A stretch of 64,000 nt of DNA from Alphaproteobacteria bacterium (GCA_028289425.1 JANQPL010000004.1:1-64000), one strand, 5' to 3'; shown: positions 16,025 to 25,398, numbered from the stretch's first letter. A program made the numbers and translations. The notes: generated by a model from the sequence alone, not told the origin.

Positions 16025-18664
16025 TTAGCCGTCACAGGGCAGGCCGGCTTCCGCCAACAGGTCCAGAAATCGGTCAAAAGACGGCCCGTCGGCCGACAGA
16101 ATGCGGGCTTGGGACAGCAGGTGTTCCCGGGTAATGCCCGGCCAGGACGCCAGGCATTTAGCCAATTCGCCCTTGGCTTTTTTTGTCTCTCCCTTCGCCA
16201 CCAAGAGGGCGACTTGGGTCACATCGGGCCAATAGCCGGTTTCCGGGTATTGCCGCGCCTGGGCACACTCATATTCCGCGTTTTCATATTGCCCATCCAG
16301 CAAATAGGAAAAGGCGAGCCCCCAATGGGCGCTCCACAGAATTGGGTCTCTGGGCGAAAGGCGAATGACGCGCAAGAAATGTTCAGCCGCTTCGCCGGGC
16401 TGCCCCATACCCCGCAATGTAAGCGCCATGCCGAAATTTGCGTAGGCGAACCGGGGATTAAGATCGAGCGCCGTTTGAAACTCGAAAAGAGCGTCGGAAA
16501 GTTGGCGCCGGGACAGCAGAACCAGGCCCAACGCGTAGTGGCCAAGGGGATCGTAAAAGTCGAGCGATACCGCAAGGCGGCCGTGGCGCTCGCCCTCTTC
16601 AAGCCGGACGTCTGCATCGGTGGGATCGTTCACCAAAACGGATAGGTAGCGCAGGATGGCCAAATACGCATGTCCCCGATGGAACTTGGGATCCATTTGA
16701 ATGACTTGGCGGAAACAACTGTCGGCTTCGGCCAGGTCGTCCGGATTGAAGCGGGTCAGATGCCAAACCCCCTTCTGATAGATGTCCCACAATTCAAGGG
16801 AACCCGGCTTTTTGCTGACCGCCCGCTCTCGTTCCACATGGCTTAATTCCGGTTCGATGGCGCCAACGATTTTGTCGCTAATCTCGTCCTTAAAATCGAA
16901 GATGGCATCGAGAGAGCCATCGAATTGATCTGTCCAAACAAGCCGGCCGGTTTCGCCGTCGATAAGTTGCGCGCTCACCCGAATGCGCGGCCGCGCCAAG
17001 CGCACACTCCCTTCCAGAATGTAGTCCACATCCAGCTCGCTCGCGATGAGCTGTGTGTTGGCCGCACGGTCCTGATAGGCAAAGCTTGAGTCCCGGGCAA
17101 CCACATCGAACCAGCGAAACTTTGTCAGCTCCGTGATTAAATCATCGGCCATGCCCTGACCAATATAGTCCTGGGTCGGATCACCGGACAGGTTGGCGAA
17201 CGGCAAAACAGCGACACAGGGACGCTTGATCTCTTTAACGGTCTCCATCGACTCGACCGCGGGTAATTCGTGATCGGCAGGCGACCATCCATATGAGGTC
17301 ACGGAGGTGGCGAAATCGGAGAAATTCAACTCGCCGATCTTGCCGAACGCCGTTTTCAGAGTATCCCCAAGTTCGGCATGGACGTCCGACGAAATCACCA
17401 CACCGCCCACATGGCAGAGTTTCTGCAAGGCATCGGCAATCGCCAAAGGTGCTCCCAGCACGTCATTGTCGACAAAAAGCACGGGCCCCATATGGACACC
17501 AATGCGCTGCTTTATGGGCGCCTGCAAGCCAACACGGCCATCCTCCGTGAGCGCTTCCTGCATGGCCATGCCGGCTTTGACTGCCTTTTGCGGTTCCTCA
17601 AAACCGGCGATCACGCCGTCCCCCGCCGTGGAGAGGACTCTGCCGCCATGGTTTTGAATCTGCGGGTCCCAAACTTTTTCGCGTAACGTCCGAAGCGCGC
17701 CAATGGTGCCGGTTTCGTCGGCCCCCATCAGCTTGCTAAACCCGGCAACATCGGCCGCCAATACGGTCGTCGTCCTTCGCATGGGTTCGCGCGCGACCGC
17801 CTGTTCAACCGCGACAGCAAATTGCTCAACGTCGGCGCTGCCTTCTTCGTTGAAGCGCTCCCATTCGTTGAGCAGCCATTCTTCCGCATGCGGCCCTTCT
17901 TGGCGCAGCAAACCGCGCGCTACCGTCAAATGAGCCGAGGCCTCATCTTTCCGACTGCAGCGCAGGAGCAGATGCAGAAGATCGGCCTGGGCTCGACGAT
18001 TGTGAGGTTCCAGTTTTGCGCGCTTGCGGGCGTAAGGCAGCGCGTCATGGGGCGCAGCTTCCAGCCTGGTGACCAGGCTTTGGAGCAGCTTTCCGTAAAG
18101 TAGTTCAGCTTCGGCCAGTTCGGAAACGCGCCACGCTTCGAATTCCGGTTGATCGGGAAGCTCGAGGCCGCTGAACAAGGGACCTCTGAAGTCTCGTTCC
18201 GTTTCCACCAATTCTTCCAAGTCGCAGTCTTGAGGCCGGCGCAAGCGATTCTTGGCCAGCAAAATGTCAATGCGGCCCGTGCCGGTCTCGAGCTTGACGG
18301 ATTCGCGGTCCGCCACGACCCGCCAGGTTTCGTTTTCTGCGAGCCCGCCCTTTTCGAAGACATTTCGTAGCCGGCTTAGCGCCCACCGAAGTGAGCCCTT
18401 CGGATCATCTGAGTCCGCCCATAAGAGCGTGCATAAACGCGCGCGGCGGTGCTGCCGCCCCGTTACGGCGAGATAGGCCAACAGCGCGCGCACTTTGCGC
18501 GAAGGCGGCAGTTCGATTTCTTCGCCATTCTGCCGCAGGCGAAAATCCCCTAGCGTTTGGAGTTCCAGCACGGGTTGCACCTTAAAGTGAGCCTCCGGCC
18601 CTATGTCATCGCCGGTGTCTTCACCAGCGCTTATTTTGACCGATCGCCGAAGCGATGGAAACAT
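16025..18664 (-). CDS. SARP-type regulator with degenerate cyclase domain and TPR sensor
   Basis: An 879-residue relative of the neighbouring cyclase from the ATG at 18664; an in-frame ATG at 18748 would overlap the divergent hydratase start. A SARP winged helix and full BTAD helices are followed by a cyclase-like domain near 300-440, the TolB/FlgO-like module (CVAVLPFANLSGDPTQ, DYILEGSVRLA) and TPRs. The two metal Asp (305, 349) remain, but the adenine Lys is Ser345, the adenine Asp is Ala405, and the transition-state Asn and Arg are Ala408 and Ala412 (LGAPLAIADAL). The domain is therefore probably a non-catalytic nucleotide or partner sensor. It lies directly upstream of the active homologue on the same strand. 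Confidence 0.83.
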   Translation of the reverse strand: MFPSLRRSVKISAGEDTGDDIGPEAHFKVQPVLELQTLGDFRLRQNGEEIELPPSRKVRALLAYLAVTGRQHRRARLCTLLWADSDDPKGSLRWALSRLRNVFEKGGLAENETWRVVADRESVKLETGTGRIDILLAKNRLRRPQDCDLEELVETERDFRGPLFSGLELPDQPEFEAWRVSELAEAELLYGKLLQSLVTRLEAAPHDALPYARKRAKLEPHNRRAQADLLHLLLRCSRKDEASAHLTVARGLLRQEGPHAEEWLLNEWERFNEEGSADVEQFAVAVEQAVAREPMRRTTTVLAADVAGFSKLMGADETGTIGALRTLREKVWDPQIQNHGGRVLSTAGDGVIAGFEEPQKAVKAGMAMQEALTEDGRVGLQAPIKQRIGVHMGPVLFVDNDVLGAPLAIADALQKLCHVGGVVISSDVHAELGDTLKTAFGKIGELNFSDFATSVTSYGWSPADHELPAVESMETVKEIKRPCVAVLPFANLSGDPTQDYIGQGMADDLITELTKFRWFDVVARDSSFAYQDRAANTQLIASELDVDYILEGSVRLARPRIRVSAQLIDGETGRLVWTDQFDGSLDAIFDFKDEISDKIVGAIEPELSHVERERAVSKKPGSLELWDIYQKGVWHLTRFNPDDLAEADSCFRQVIQMDPKFHRGHAYLAILRYLSVLVNDPTDADVRLEEGERHGRLAVSLDFYDPLGHYALGLVLLSRRQLSDALFEFQTALDLNPRFAYANFGMALTLRGMGQPGEAAEHFLRVIRLSPRDPILWSAHWGLAFSYLLDGQYENAEYECAQARQYPETGYWPDVTQVALLVAKGETKKAKGELAKCLASWPGITREHLLSQARILSADGPSFDRFLDLLAEAGLPCDG

Positions 18665-18741
18665 AAGGGATCGTCTGGCCAACACATCTAAGTCGCCTAT
18701 ACTTAGCGCAAAATTGCAACAGATCGTACAGGGAGGTGGAC

Positions 18742-19557
18742 ATGTCATCGTCTTACAAGGAAATAATCTACGAAGTTGAAGACCCTGTGGCCGTAATTCG
18801 CCTGAATCGGCCGGACCGGTTGAATGCCATCACATACACAATGCTCGCGGAAATTCGCGATGCCATCGATAAGTCCGCCGAAGACAGCCAAGTCGTGGGA
18901 ATTGTCATAACAGGCGAAGGACGCGGGTTTTGTGCGGGGCTTGATGCTGAGGTGCTGGCGGCGACGGCCTCCGCCGGGAAGACCACGAGCAGCCAAGACA
19001 CCGCTCAACGGAACGATGTCCCCGGCATGTTCACCTATCTTCTGAAAGTGCCCAAACCCATTATCGCGGCCGTGAATGGCGTCGCCGCCGGTGGTGGCTT
19101 CGTTTTGCCCGCCATGTCCGATGTGCGCTTTGCCTCGACCGAGGCGGCCTTCACCACCGTTTTCTCCAAACGAGGGCTGATCGCGGAACACGGCTTGAGC
19201 TGGATCATGCCGCGCTTGATGGGGCCCGGCCGCGCCCTGGATCTGCTCTGGACGTCGCGGAAGATCGGGGCCGAAGAAGCACTGCGTTGGGGCCTTGTTG
19301 AATATGTGGTGCCGCACGACCAGCTGCTTCAGGCCGCAAAGGACTATGTGATCAATCTGGCGCAATCCGTGGCGCCATCGTCGTTGGCTGAAACGAAACG
19401 GCTGCTTTATCACCATATGGGCATCGAGTATCAGCCGGCGCTCGAAGAAACCCAGGTCGCGATGGAGGAAAGCCTCACTCGCGTCGATGCAACGGAAGGG
19501 GTTCAATCGTTCATTGAGCGGCGGCCTCCGGATTTTCCGCGGCTGGGAGGCAAGTAA
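18742..19557 (+). CDS. Enoyl-CoA hydratase/isomerase family protein
   Basis: A 271-residue crotonase-fold enzyme. ITGEGRGFCAGLDAEVLA gives one half of the oxyanion hole and NGVAAGGGFVLPAMSDVRFA the other; the catalytic region reads FTTVFSKRGLIAEHGLSW, where a Glu (in AEHG) sits in the usual acid/base area. The ATG at 18742 is 5 bases after GGGAGG; a GTG at 18736 lies inside that site and is rejected. It may act in fatty-acid or aromatic-acid beta-oxidation. It diverges from the degenerate cyclase gene across a short shared promoter region. Confidence 0.85.
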   Translation: MSSSYKEIIYEVEDPVAVIRLNRPDRLNAITYTMLAEIRDAIDKSAEDSQVVGIVITGEGRGFCAGLDAEVLAATASAGKTTSSQDTAQRNDVPGMFTYLLKVPKPIIAAVNGVAAGGGFVLPAMSDVRFASTEAAFTTVFSKRGLIAEHGLSWIMPRLMGPGRALDLLWTSRKIGAEEALRWGLVEYVVPHDQLLQAAKDYVINLAQSVAPSSLAETKRLLYHHMGIEYQPALEETQVAMEESLTRVDATEGVQSFIERRPPDFPRLGGK

Positions 19558-19566
19558 CCGATTGCC

Positions 19567-20151
19567 TCAAGGCAGGCCCAATTGCCAGATGAAATAGGCG
19601 GGCACGGCGAAGTAGGCAAAGAACGCCAGCATCAATGCCGCGCGTCGGACCCGGCGGGGAAATCTTTGCCACAACACCACAATTAGGATGATTGCCAACA
19701 CGAGTTCGGCACCGGCCACCCACAATCCGAAATGATCCGGGTCCCAATAAGAGAGCGGGCTCTCAAACCGCCAGGTCGTGAGGGGCCAGAAGTGGGCATG
19801 CGCATCGTCATGATGAAGCGGGAAATCGAACGCCAAATGAAGAAGCGCCGAAAGGGCGAGTGCCAGCACGATCGGCCAATGACGCCACCAGGCGACCAGA
19901 CCGATGAGTGCGTAAACCGGCGCCGAATTGGCAACCATGCCGATGCCTTGCCAGAACGGTGTGAAATAGATCTCGCGCCAGACAAGCTCTTCCGGCTGGC
20001 CCATAAGGATACGGCTCCAGAAGAACATTACGAATATGGACAGGTCCGGCAGAAGGGCACCGATGAGTATGGCGCCGTTGCGGGAACGATGTTGTTCACC
20101 GGGACGCGCAAGCACCGCCGCGCTGATCAGCAAATGGGTCGGCGTATTCAC
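19567..20151 (-). CDS. Integral membrane protein, YdjM/DUF457-like putative metal-dependent hydrolase
   Basis: A 194-residue protein with about five hydrophobic segments. MNTPTHLLISAAVL at the start, GALLPDLSIFVMFF, and ALLHLAFDFPLHHDDAHAHF in the middle give the His/Asp set of the YdjM-type inner-membrane proteins, some of which are predicted zinc hydrolases. A role cannot be stated. Its 3' end is 9 bases from the convergent hydratase stop. Confidence 0.6.
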   Translation of the reverse strand: MNTPTHLLISAAVLARPGEQHRSRNGAILIGALLPDLSIFVMFFWSRILMGQPEELVWREIYFTPFWQGIGMVANSAPVYALIGLVAWWRHWPIVLALALSALLHLAFDFPLHHDDAHAHFWPLTTWRFESPLSYWDPDHFGLWVAGAELVLAIILIVVLWQRFPRRVRRAALMLAFFAYFAVPAYFIWQLGLP

Positions 20152-20194
20152 TCGACACTCAATGCGAGGAAGTCGTCTGTTGGCTGACCGATCG

Positions 20195-20992
20195 TCAGCG
20201 GCCCTTGAATTCGGGCGTTCGTTTTTCCAGGAACGCCTTCATGCCCTCGGCGGCGTCCTCGCTCCGGAACAGCGGCAAAAGCTGCAAATAGACGTGATGC
20301 ACATGCTCGGTGAACGGTTCGTTCATGCCCATGCGCATCATGCGCTTTGACGCCTGCACGGCCAGGGGCGCATTGTCGGCGATCTCCTTGGCGACCATGC
20401 GCGCTTCGTTCATGAGTTCCTGGGTCGGGACCACTTTCGACGCAAGCCCTTCTGCCACGCATTCTTCTGCGCTGAGTGTGCGGCCTGTGAAGATGATTTC
20501 CGCCGCCTTGGACCAGCCCAGCATGCGGGGCAGATACCATGTGCCGCCGGATTCCGGCACCACGCCCCGTTTGGTAAACGCCGCGGCCATTTTTGCACTT
20601 TCGGCCATGATCCGGATATCGCAACCAAGCGCCGTATCCATGCCATAGCCGGCAGCCCCACCGTTCAGTGCACAGATGGTTGGCGTGTCCATGTTATGCA
20701 AAACGGTTGGCGGTGTGTTCCGCAGGTCTAGATTCTGAGCGCCCACACTGTTGCCCGAGATGCCCTGTCCTTTGGTTGCGGTTTCCAGATTGAGACCGGC
20801 GCAGAAGGCGCGGCCCTCGCCCGTCAAGATCACCGCGCGCACATCCGGGTCCGCGTCCGCCTTCAGCAAAAGCTCCGTAAGCCGATCCAACATGGGCCCG
20901 GAAATCGTGTTCATGCGTTCGGGCGCATTCAGTGTGATCGTTGCGATGTTGTCTTCCACCGCGTAGAGAACTTCGTTTTTTGCATCGGACAT
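20195..20992 (-). CDS. Enoyl-CoA hydratase/isomerase family protein
   Basis: A 265-residue crotonase-fold enzyme starting MSDAKNEVLYAVEDN, with GGGAGG 7 bases upstream of the ATG; the longer frame to 21052 lacks a site. TLNAPERMNTISGPML, LTGEGRAFCAGLNLET and NGGAAGYGMDTALGCDIRIM form the CoA and oxyanion sites, and FTKRGVVPESGGTWYLPR carries a Glu in the standard acid/base position. It likely acts in acyl-CoA degradation. It diverges from the aldehyde dehydrogenase gene. Confidence 0.87.
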   Translation of the reverse strand: MSDAKNEVLYAVEDNIATITLNAPERMNTISGPMLDRLTELLLKADADPDVRAVILTGEGRAFCAGLNLETATKGQGISGNSVGAQNLDLRNTPPTVLHNMDTPTICALNGGAAGYGMDTALGCDIRIMAESAKMAAAFTKRGVVPESGGTWYLPRMLGWSKAAEIIFTGRTLSAEECVAEGLASKVVPTQELMNEARMVAKEIADNAPLAVQASKRMMRMGMNEPFTEHVHHVYLQLLPLFRSEDAAEGMKAFLEKRTPEFKGR

Positions 20993-21099
20993 GTGCTGCC
21001 TCCCAATTCCTGGTGCCTGTTGGGGCGCAGCATAGCTTGGGTGACCGGCCATGGAAACACGTGATACATCTTGCCGGTCTGCCCCTACAAAACGAGCGC

Positions 21100-22494
21100 A
21101 TGATGGCGAATGAGCTAACGATCAAAAGCCCCGTCGACGGCAGTGTTTACGCCACGAGGCCGCCCGCCACCAAGAACGACATCAAGCACGTCTTTGCCGA
21201 CGCCGCCACGGCGCAACGCCAATGGGCCGCGACGTCAATTGACGAGCGGGCGCGGGTATGCACCGCCTTTGTCGATGCCTTTACCGCCATGAGCGACGAG
21301 ATTGTGCCGGAGCTTGCGTGGCAAATGGGGCGACCGGTTTCCGTTGGAGGGGGCGAAGTGCGCGGATTTGAAGAGCGCGCACGCCACATGATTTCCATCG
21401 CAGAAAGCGCTCTTGCCCCCGTCCGGCCGGCGCCCTTGAACGGCTTCGAGCGCTATATCGAACGGGTGCCCCTGGGCATCGTTTTTGTGATCGCCGCCTG
21501 GAACTACCCCTATCTGATCGCCGTGAATTCCGTTATCCCCGCTTTGATGGCCGGCAATAGCGTGGTGCTTAAACATTCGGGGCAAACGCTGCTCTGCGCG
21601 GAACGCTTTCAGCAAGCCTTCGCGCAAGCCGGATTGCCTACGGGCGTCTTCCAGGTCCTTCATCTGGATCATGCCCATACGGTGATGGCCATTCAGAACG
21701 ACCATTGCAACTTTGTTGCCTTCACCGGCTCCGTTGCCGGGGGACACGCGATCCAGCAGGCAGCGTCCGGACGCTTTGTCGGCGTCGGCCTCGAACTGGG
21801 CGGCAAGGACCCGGCTTATGTGCGTGCGGATGCAGATTTCGATACTGCTGTCGAAAACTTGGTGGACGGTGCTTTCTTCAATTCGGGCCAATCCTGTTGC
21901 GCCAAAGAGCGCCTTTATGTGCACACGGACATTTTCGACAAGTTCGTCGATGCCTTTGTGGCCACAACCTATCGCTATCGGCTGGGCAGTCCGCTCAATG
22001 AAGCGACCAATTTAGGCCCCATGGTCCGCACTTCTGCCGCCGATTTCGTGCGCCGGCAAATCGACCAAGCCGTTTCTCAGGGTGCCAAAGCCCTCATCGA
22101 TCCCAACCATTTCGAAAATGCGGTGACGAACTCACCCTATATGGCGCCCCAAGTTCTGATCGACGTTGACCACACAATGGATGTGATGCGGGAAGAGAGC
22201 TTTGGGCCCGTCATCGGCATCATGAAAGTTGCCTCGGACGACGAGGCAATGGCATTGATGAATGACAGCCCGTTCGGTCTTACCGCGTCGATTTGGAGCC
22301 AAGATTTGGACGCGGCCAAGTCGCTTGGCGCCCACATCGACACCGGCACGGTGTTTATGAACCGGTGCGATTATCTGGATCCGTCGCTGGCGTGGACAGG
22401 TGTCGGCGACTCCGGGCGCGGCTGCACCTTATCGCAAATCGGCTATGAACAGCTCACCCGGCCCAAGAGCTTTCACTTACGGCACGCCTTCTAG
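21100..22494 (+). CDS. NAD(P)-dependent aldehyde dehydrogenase
   Basis: A 464-residue ALDH-superfamily enzyme that oxidises an aldehyde to an acid. FVIAAWNYPYLIAV holds the catalytic Asn, VGLELGGKDPAYV the general-base Glu, and NSGQSCCAKERLYV the nucleophilic Cys. REESFGPVIGIM is the second conserved Glu region. The start is set at the ATG-ATG pair at 21100; the frame upstream overlaps the divergent hydratase and looks non-coding. The substrate is unknown. Confidence 0.87.
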   Translation: MMANELTIKSPVDGSVYATRPPATKNDIKHVFADAATAQRQWAATSIDERARVCTAFVDAFTAMSDEIVPELAWQMGRPVSVGGGEVRGFEERARHMISIAESALAPVRPAPLNGFERYIERVPLGIVFVIAAWNYPYLIAVNSVIPALMAGNSVVLKHSGQTLLCAERFQQAFAQAGLPTGVFQVLHLDHAHTVMAIQNDHCNFVAFTGSVAGGHAIQQAASGRFVGVGLELGGKDPAYVRADADFDTAVENLVDGAFFNSGQSCCAKERLYVHTDIFDKFVDAFVATTYRYRLGSPLNEATNLGPMVRTSAADFVRRQIDQAVSQGAKALIDPNHFENAVTNSPYMAPQVLIDVDHTMDVMREESFGPVIGIMKVASDDEAMALMNDSPFGLTASIWSQDLDAAKSLGAHIDTGTVFMNRCDYLDPSLAWTGVGDSGRGCTLSQIGYEQLTRPKSFHLRHAF

Positions 22495-22519
22495 AGCCAG
22501 TCTGACCCAGATTTGCTCT
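22493..22519. terminator. Possible bidirectional terminator or short palindromic element
   Basis: TAGAGC (starting in the stop codon of the aldehyde dehydrogenase) pairs with GCTCTA at 22514-22519 across 15 bases. It lies between convergent genes that end 31 bases apart. The stem is short and lacks a T-run, so it may be a small relative of the TAGAGC-bounded repeats rather than a true terminator. Confidence 0.35.
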
Positions 22520-22524
22520 AGCGG

Positions 22525-22830
22525 TCATGGTTCGACGGCGCGTTGGCTTTGCACCTCAAAGATCGAAATGTCGGGGTCGTCTGTCGCGAGCCGGCCTGCT
22601 TCTTCAATGAAATCCAAGCAATAAGACTGTTTGAAGTGAAAATCGATGGCCGCCTGATCCTTCCACTTCTCCAAAAACAGGAACAGCCCCGGCACCATGG
22701 CGTCTTCATAGAAGCTGTATTCCAGGCATCCTTCTTCGCGGCGGGACGCACGGGTTTGCGCTTCGGCAATTTCCAGAAACCGTTTGCGGTTTCCGTCTGA
22801 CACGGCGGCGCGGCCGGTGATGATGAACAT
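22525..22830 (-). CDS. Antibiotic biosynthesis monooxygenase (ABM/YgiN-like) domain protein
   Basis: A 101-residue single-domain protein with the dimeric ferredoxin-like fold of the ABM family: MFIITGRAAV, EGCLEYSFYED, FLFLEKWKDQAAIDFHFKQ. Members include quinol monooxygenases that need no cofactor and many of unknown role. It starts 16 bases after the LysR gene stop on the same strand, so the two may be co-transcribed. Confidence 0.8.
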   Translation of the reverse strand: MFIITGRAAVSDGNRKRFLEIAEAQTRASRREEGCLEYSFYEDAMVPGLFLFLEKWKDQAAIDFHFKQSYCLDFIEEAGRLATDDPDISIFEVQSQRAVEP

Positions 22831-22846
22831 GGTTTTCCCTTTCAGA

Positions 22847-23698
22847 TCAGTGCAGTTCCAATTTTCCGATTTCGGTTCTCAGCCGGGCCACAAAATCGCG
22901 GATTGCCGGTTTATTGTAGACGGTTTTCTGCCCGATGATCTTTACCGATCTGGTGAGCGGCGGATTGACCAGGTGAATTTTCTTCGGAGCGATCCGCATG
23001 GCGCGGGCAACCCCCAGCGGCACGAGCCCGACGCCGAACCCCACATTGGCCACCTGCGCCACGGCAAAGAACGTCTCCAGCGTTTGTGTCGGACGCAAGC
23101 CGAGCGTTGACGCCGTTCCGCCCATCGATCGCCAGGTGACCGATTGCGGCTCGATCGACAGAAGAACCGTCTTTTCGATGTTGGTCACATCCGAAGCGGA
23201 GCCAATCAGCACCATGGGTTCCCTAAAGACGGTTTCGCCCACCACGCCGGATGGCAGTTTTTCCAATCCGCTGCAAAGGCCCAGCATGTATTCGCCGGAG
23301 CGCACACGATCCAGCACAACGGGGCTTCGATGGGTGTGCGGCGCCAGGCGAACGCCGGGCGTTGCTTTCTCCGCCTGGTGCAACACATCCGCCCCCCAGG
23401 AACACAGCACAGATTCCGACACGCCCACCGTTATGTCCATGTGCTTGCTGGACTGTTGAGTTGCGAGGACACTTCTCAGCTCACTGATTAAAGGCTGGGC
23501 TTGCGCAACCAGCCTGCGCCCGGATTCCGTCAGCGCTACGCCGCGTCCTTTCTTTTCGATCACCGGTTCGCCCACAAGCGATTCCAGGGCCGCAAGCCGC
23601 TTGCTCACCGCCGATTGGGTGATCCGCAACCGGGTTGCCGTTTTGGTGATGGTGTCTTCGCGCGCCAGGACGATAAGCGCTTCTATGTTTTCAATCAT
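22847..23698 (-). CDS. LysR-family transcriptional regulator
   Basis: A 283-residue regulator with an N-terminal winged helix (NIEALIVLAREDTITKTATR, TQSAVSKRLAALE) and a C-terminal effector-binding domain of periplasmic-binding-protein type. It is divergent from the TauE/SafE permease over 95 bases, the classic arrangement in which a LysR protein controls its neighbour and itself. The likely effector is the permease substrate or a precursor. Confidence 0.9.
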   Translation of the reverse strand: MIENIEALIVLAREDTITKTATRLRITQSAVSKRLAALESLVGEPVIEKKGRGVALTESGRRLVAQAQPLISELRSVLATQQSSKHMDITVGVSESVLCSWGADVLHQAEKATPGVRLAPHTHRSPVVLDRVRSGEYMLGLCSGLEKLPSGVVGETVFREPMVLIGSASDVTNIEKTVLLSIEPQSVTWRSMGGTASTLGLRPTQTLETFFAVAQVANVGFGVGLVPLGVARAMRIAPKKIHLVNPPLTRSVKIIGQKTVYNKPAIRDFVARLRTEIGKLELH

Positions 23699-23712
23699 AA
23701 CCCAGTCTCTTC

Positions 23713-23740
23713 GCGAATGTATTTATTTCTTTCTATTCGC
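23713..23740. promoter_or_regulatory. Candidate LysR operator
   Basis: GCGAAT (23713-23718) and ATTCGC (23735-23740) form an inverted repeat around an AT-rich 16-base spacer, 14 bases from the lysR start and in the divergent interval with the permease. Position and symmetry fit a LysR-type site; binding is inferred. Confidence 0.45.
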
Positions 23741-23793
23741 TTTTTTCATGTGAAGTCGAGGCCTAATTTGAACCGGCTCAATGAAGAGGCCAT

Positions 23794-24537
23794 ATGCTCT
23801 ACGTCATCATCCTCATAGGCGTTGCCGTCACCAGCTTCATTTCCGCCGTGCTCGGTATGGCCGGCGGCATGATCCTGATGGGGCTGTATGCGTGGGTGTT
23901 GCCGGTTTCCGCCGCCATGATCTTGCATGGGGTCACACAAGCGGCATCGAACGGCTTTCGCGCTTATCTGTTGCGGGACCACATCAATTTCGACGTTTTA
24001 TACGTCTATGTCTTCGGCGCAGCCCTAGCGCTGGGCATATTCTCAATCATAGAGATCCTGCCGAGCAAGGGCGTCATCTTTACACTGATCGGTATCTTCC
24101 CCGTGGCGGCCTTGTTTCTTCGAAACGCACCGTTCCTGGAGATACAGCGGCCATCCACCGCATTCGCCAGCGGCATCATCGTCACCGCCGCGCAATTGCT
24201 CGCCGGTGCGTCGGGTCCCGTCTTGGACGTGTTCTATGTGAAGAGCACCATGGACAAAAACGCGGTGATCGCCACCAAGGCGGTCACCCAAACCTTGGGC
24301 CACGTCCTCAAGATTCTCTATTACGGCCTGATCTTGGGGATCGCCGCGGAGGAGGGATCTCTCCCAATTTGGATCTTTCCCGCGGTCATTTTGACGGCCA
24401 TGGCAGGCACGCGCACGGGCCGCGTTTTGTTTGACCGGTTGAGCGAAGGCCAGTTCAGAACCGCAAGCCGGATCGCCGTCGTCTCCATCGGCGTGATTTA
24501 CATATTCAAGGGCATTCAGGAATTCGCCGCCGCCTAG
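23794..24537 (+). CDS. TauE/SafE-family permease
   Basis: A 247-residue membrane protein with about eight hydrophobic segments. The two-fold repeat of the family is visible in FISAVLGMAGGMILMGLYAW and in the second half around ITQTLGH-like AVTQTLGHVLKILYYG. The family exports sulfite, sulfoacetate or other small organic anions. AAGAGG precedes the ATG. Control by the divergent LysR gene is likely. Its stop codon overlaps that of the convergent GST gene by 4 bases. Confidence 0.85.
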   Translation: MLYVIILIGVAVTSFISAVLGMAGGMILMGLYAWVLPVSAAMILHGVTQAASNGFRAYLLRDHINFDVLYVYVFGAALALGIFSIIEILPSKGVIFTLIGIFPVAALFLRNAPFLEIQRPSTAFASGIIVTAAQLLAGASGPVLDVFYVKSTMDKNAVIATKAVTQTLGHVLKILYYGLILGIAAEEGSLPIWIFPAVILTAMAGTRTGRVLFDRLSEGQFRTASRIAVVSIGVIYIFKGIQEFAAA

Positions 24538-25298
24538 TTCTTGGCGGACGAGGCGGGCCGGTGGTCGCGATAGATCTTGAGCACCCATTTCGTGCCCGGA
24601 TGTTTCGCCCATTCCGCGAGCTGGTCGCGAAACTTTTGAGGCATGGGTTCGGGACGGGTCATGGCGCAATCCGGCGGATTGACGGTGGGCGCCAAATGCG
24701 CGCAGGCGGTAAGGTCGGCCACCGAAAAGCTATCCCCGCACAAATAGCCGGTCGACTGGCTTTGGGCATGCACCAGATCCAAGGCTTCGTTGATGGCGTT
24801 CATGCCGTCTTCGATCGCCTCCGGCCCCGTTATGCCGTTGCCTTCCCGCACCCGGCCCAGAACCAGCGGCATCATATGCCGGTATGTAAACCGCATGAAC
24901 CAATTGCGCCCGGTCGAAAACATATTAGCCATGTAGGCAGGGTCATCCATCAAAGACGCCAACACGGCGCGCCTCGACCGGACCCCCAGATCTTCATCGA
25001 AACGCTGTTGAATGGCACGCGCCTCCTGGCACACCGCATCTTCCACCGGGAGGAGTGCGGGTGCGGCGCTCACTTCTTCAAGCGCGTCGATGATGGCGGC
25101 CGACCCGGCGATCACCCGGTCGCCAATCTTGAGCACCGGCGTTGCCGTCTGTCCGGTCAATTTCTTGATGAATCTTGCGTGCGGCCCGGGCATCAGATTG
25201 ACCCGCGAATGGGGGATCTTCTTGTAGTCCAACGTCCACCGGGCCTTCTCGTTAAACGTGGAATAGGGGAATTGGTAGAGCGTTATGTCTTCGCCCAT
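24534..25298 (-). CDS. Glutathione S-transferase family protein
   Basis: A 254-residue protein with an N-terminal thioredoxin-like domain (ITLYQFPYSTFNEKARWTLD, TPVLKIGDRVIAGSAAIIDAL) and a helical C-terminal domain (YLCGDSFSVADLTACAHLAP). The Ser/Tyr near the N-terminus (FPYST) could activate glutathione. Its role may be detoxification or electrophile handling. It diverges from a TetR gene with a palindromic site between them, so it may be that regulator's target. Confidence 0.85.
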   Translation of the reverse strand: MGEDITLYQFPYSTFNEKARWTLDYKKIPHSRVNLMPGPHARFIKKLTGQTATPVLKIGDRVIAGSAAIIDALEEVSAAPALLPVEDAVCQEARAIQQRFDEDLGVRSRRAVLASLMDDPAYMANMFSTGRNWFMRFTYRHMMPLVLGRVREGNGITGPEAIEDGMNAINEALDLVHAQSQSTGYLCGDSFSVADLTACAHLAPTVNPPDCAMTRPEPMPQKFRDQLAEWAKHPGTKWVLKIYRDHRPASSAKN

Positions 25299-25330
25299 CT
25301 TGACCTCCCGACCCTGGGATCTATGATTTT

Positions 25331-25354
25331 ATTGCATGTTGATCATCATGTAAT
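25331..25354. promoter_or_regulatory. Candidate TetR operator between GST and tetR
   Basis: A 24-base near-palindrome, ATTGCATGTTGA then TCATCATGTAAT, with 20 of 24 positions symmetric, lies in the 100-base divergent gap. Size and place fit a TetR-family operator that would control both genes. It is AT-rich relative to its surroundings. Confidence 0.5.
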
Positions 25355-25398
25355 GATATTACACCGACCAGGCTGACGGAAGTCAAGGGATACGCCCC

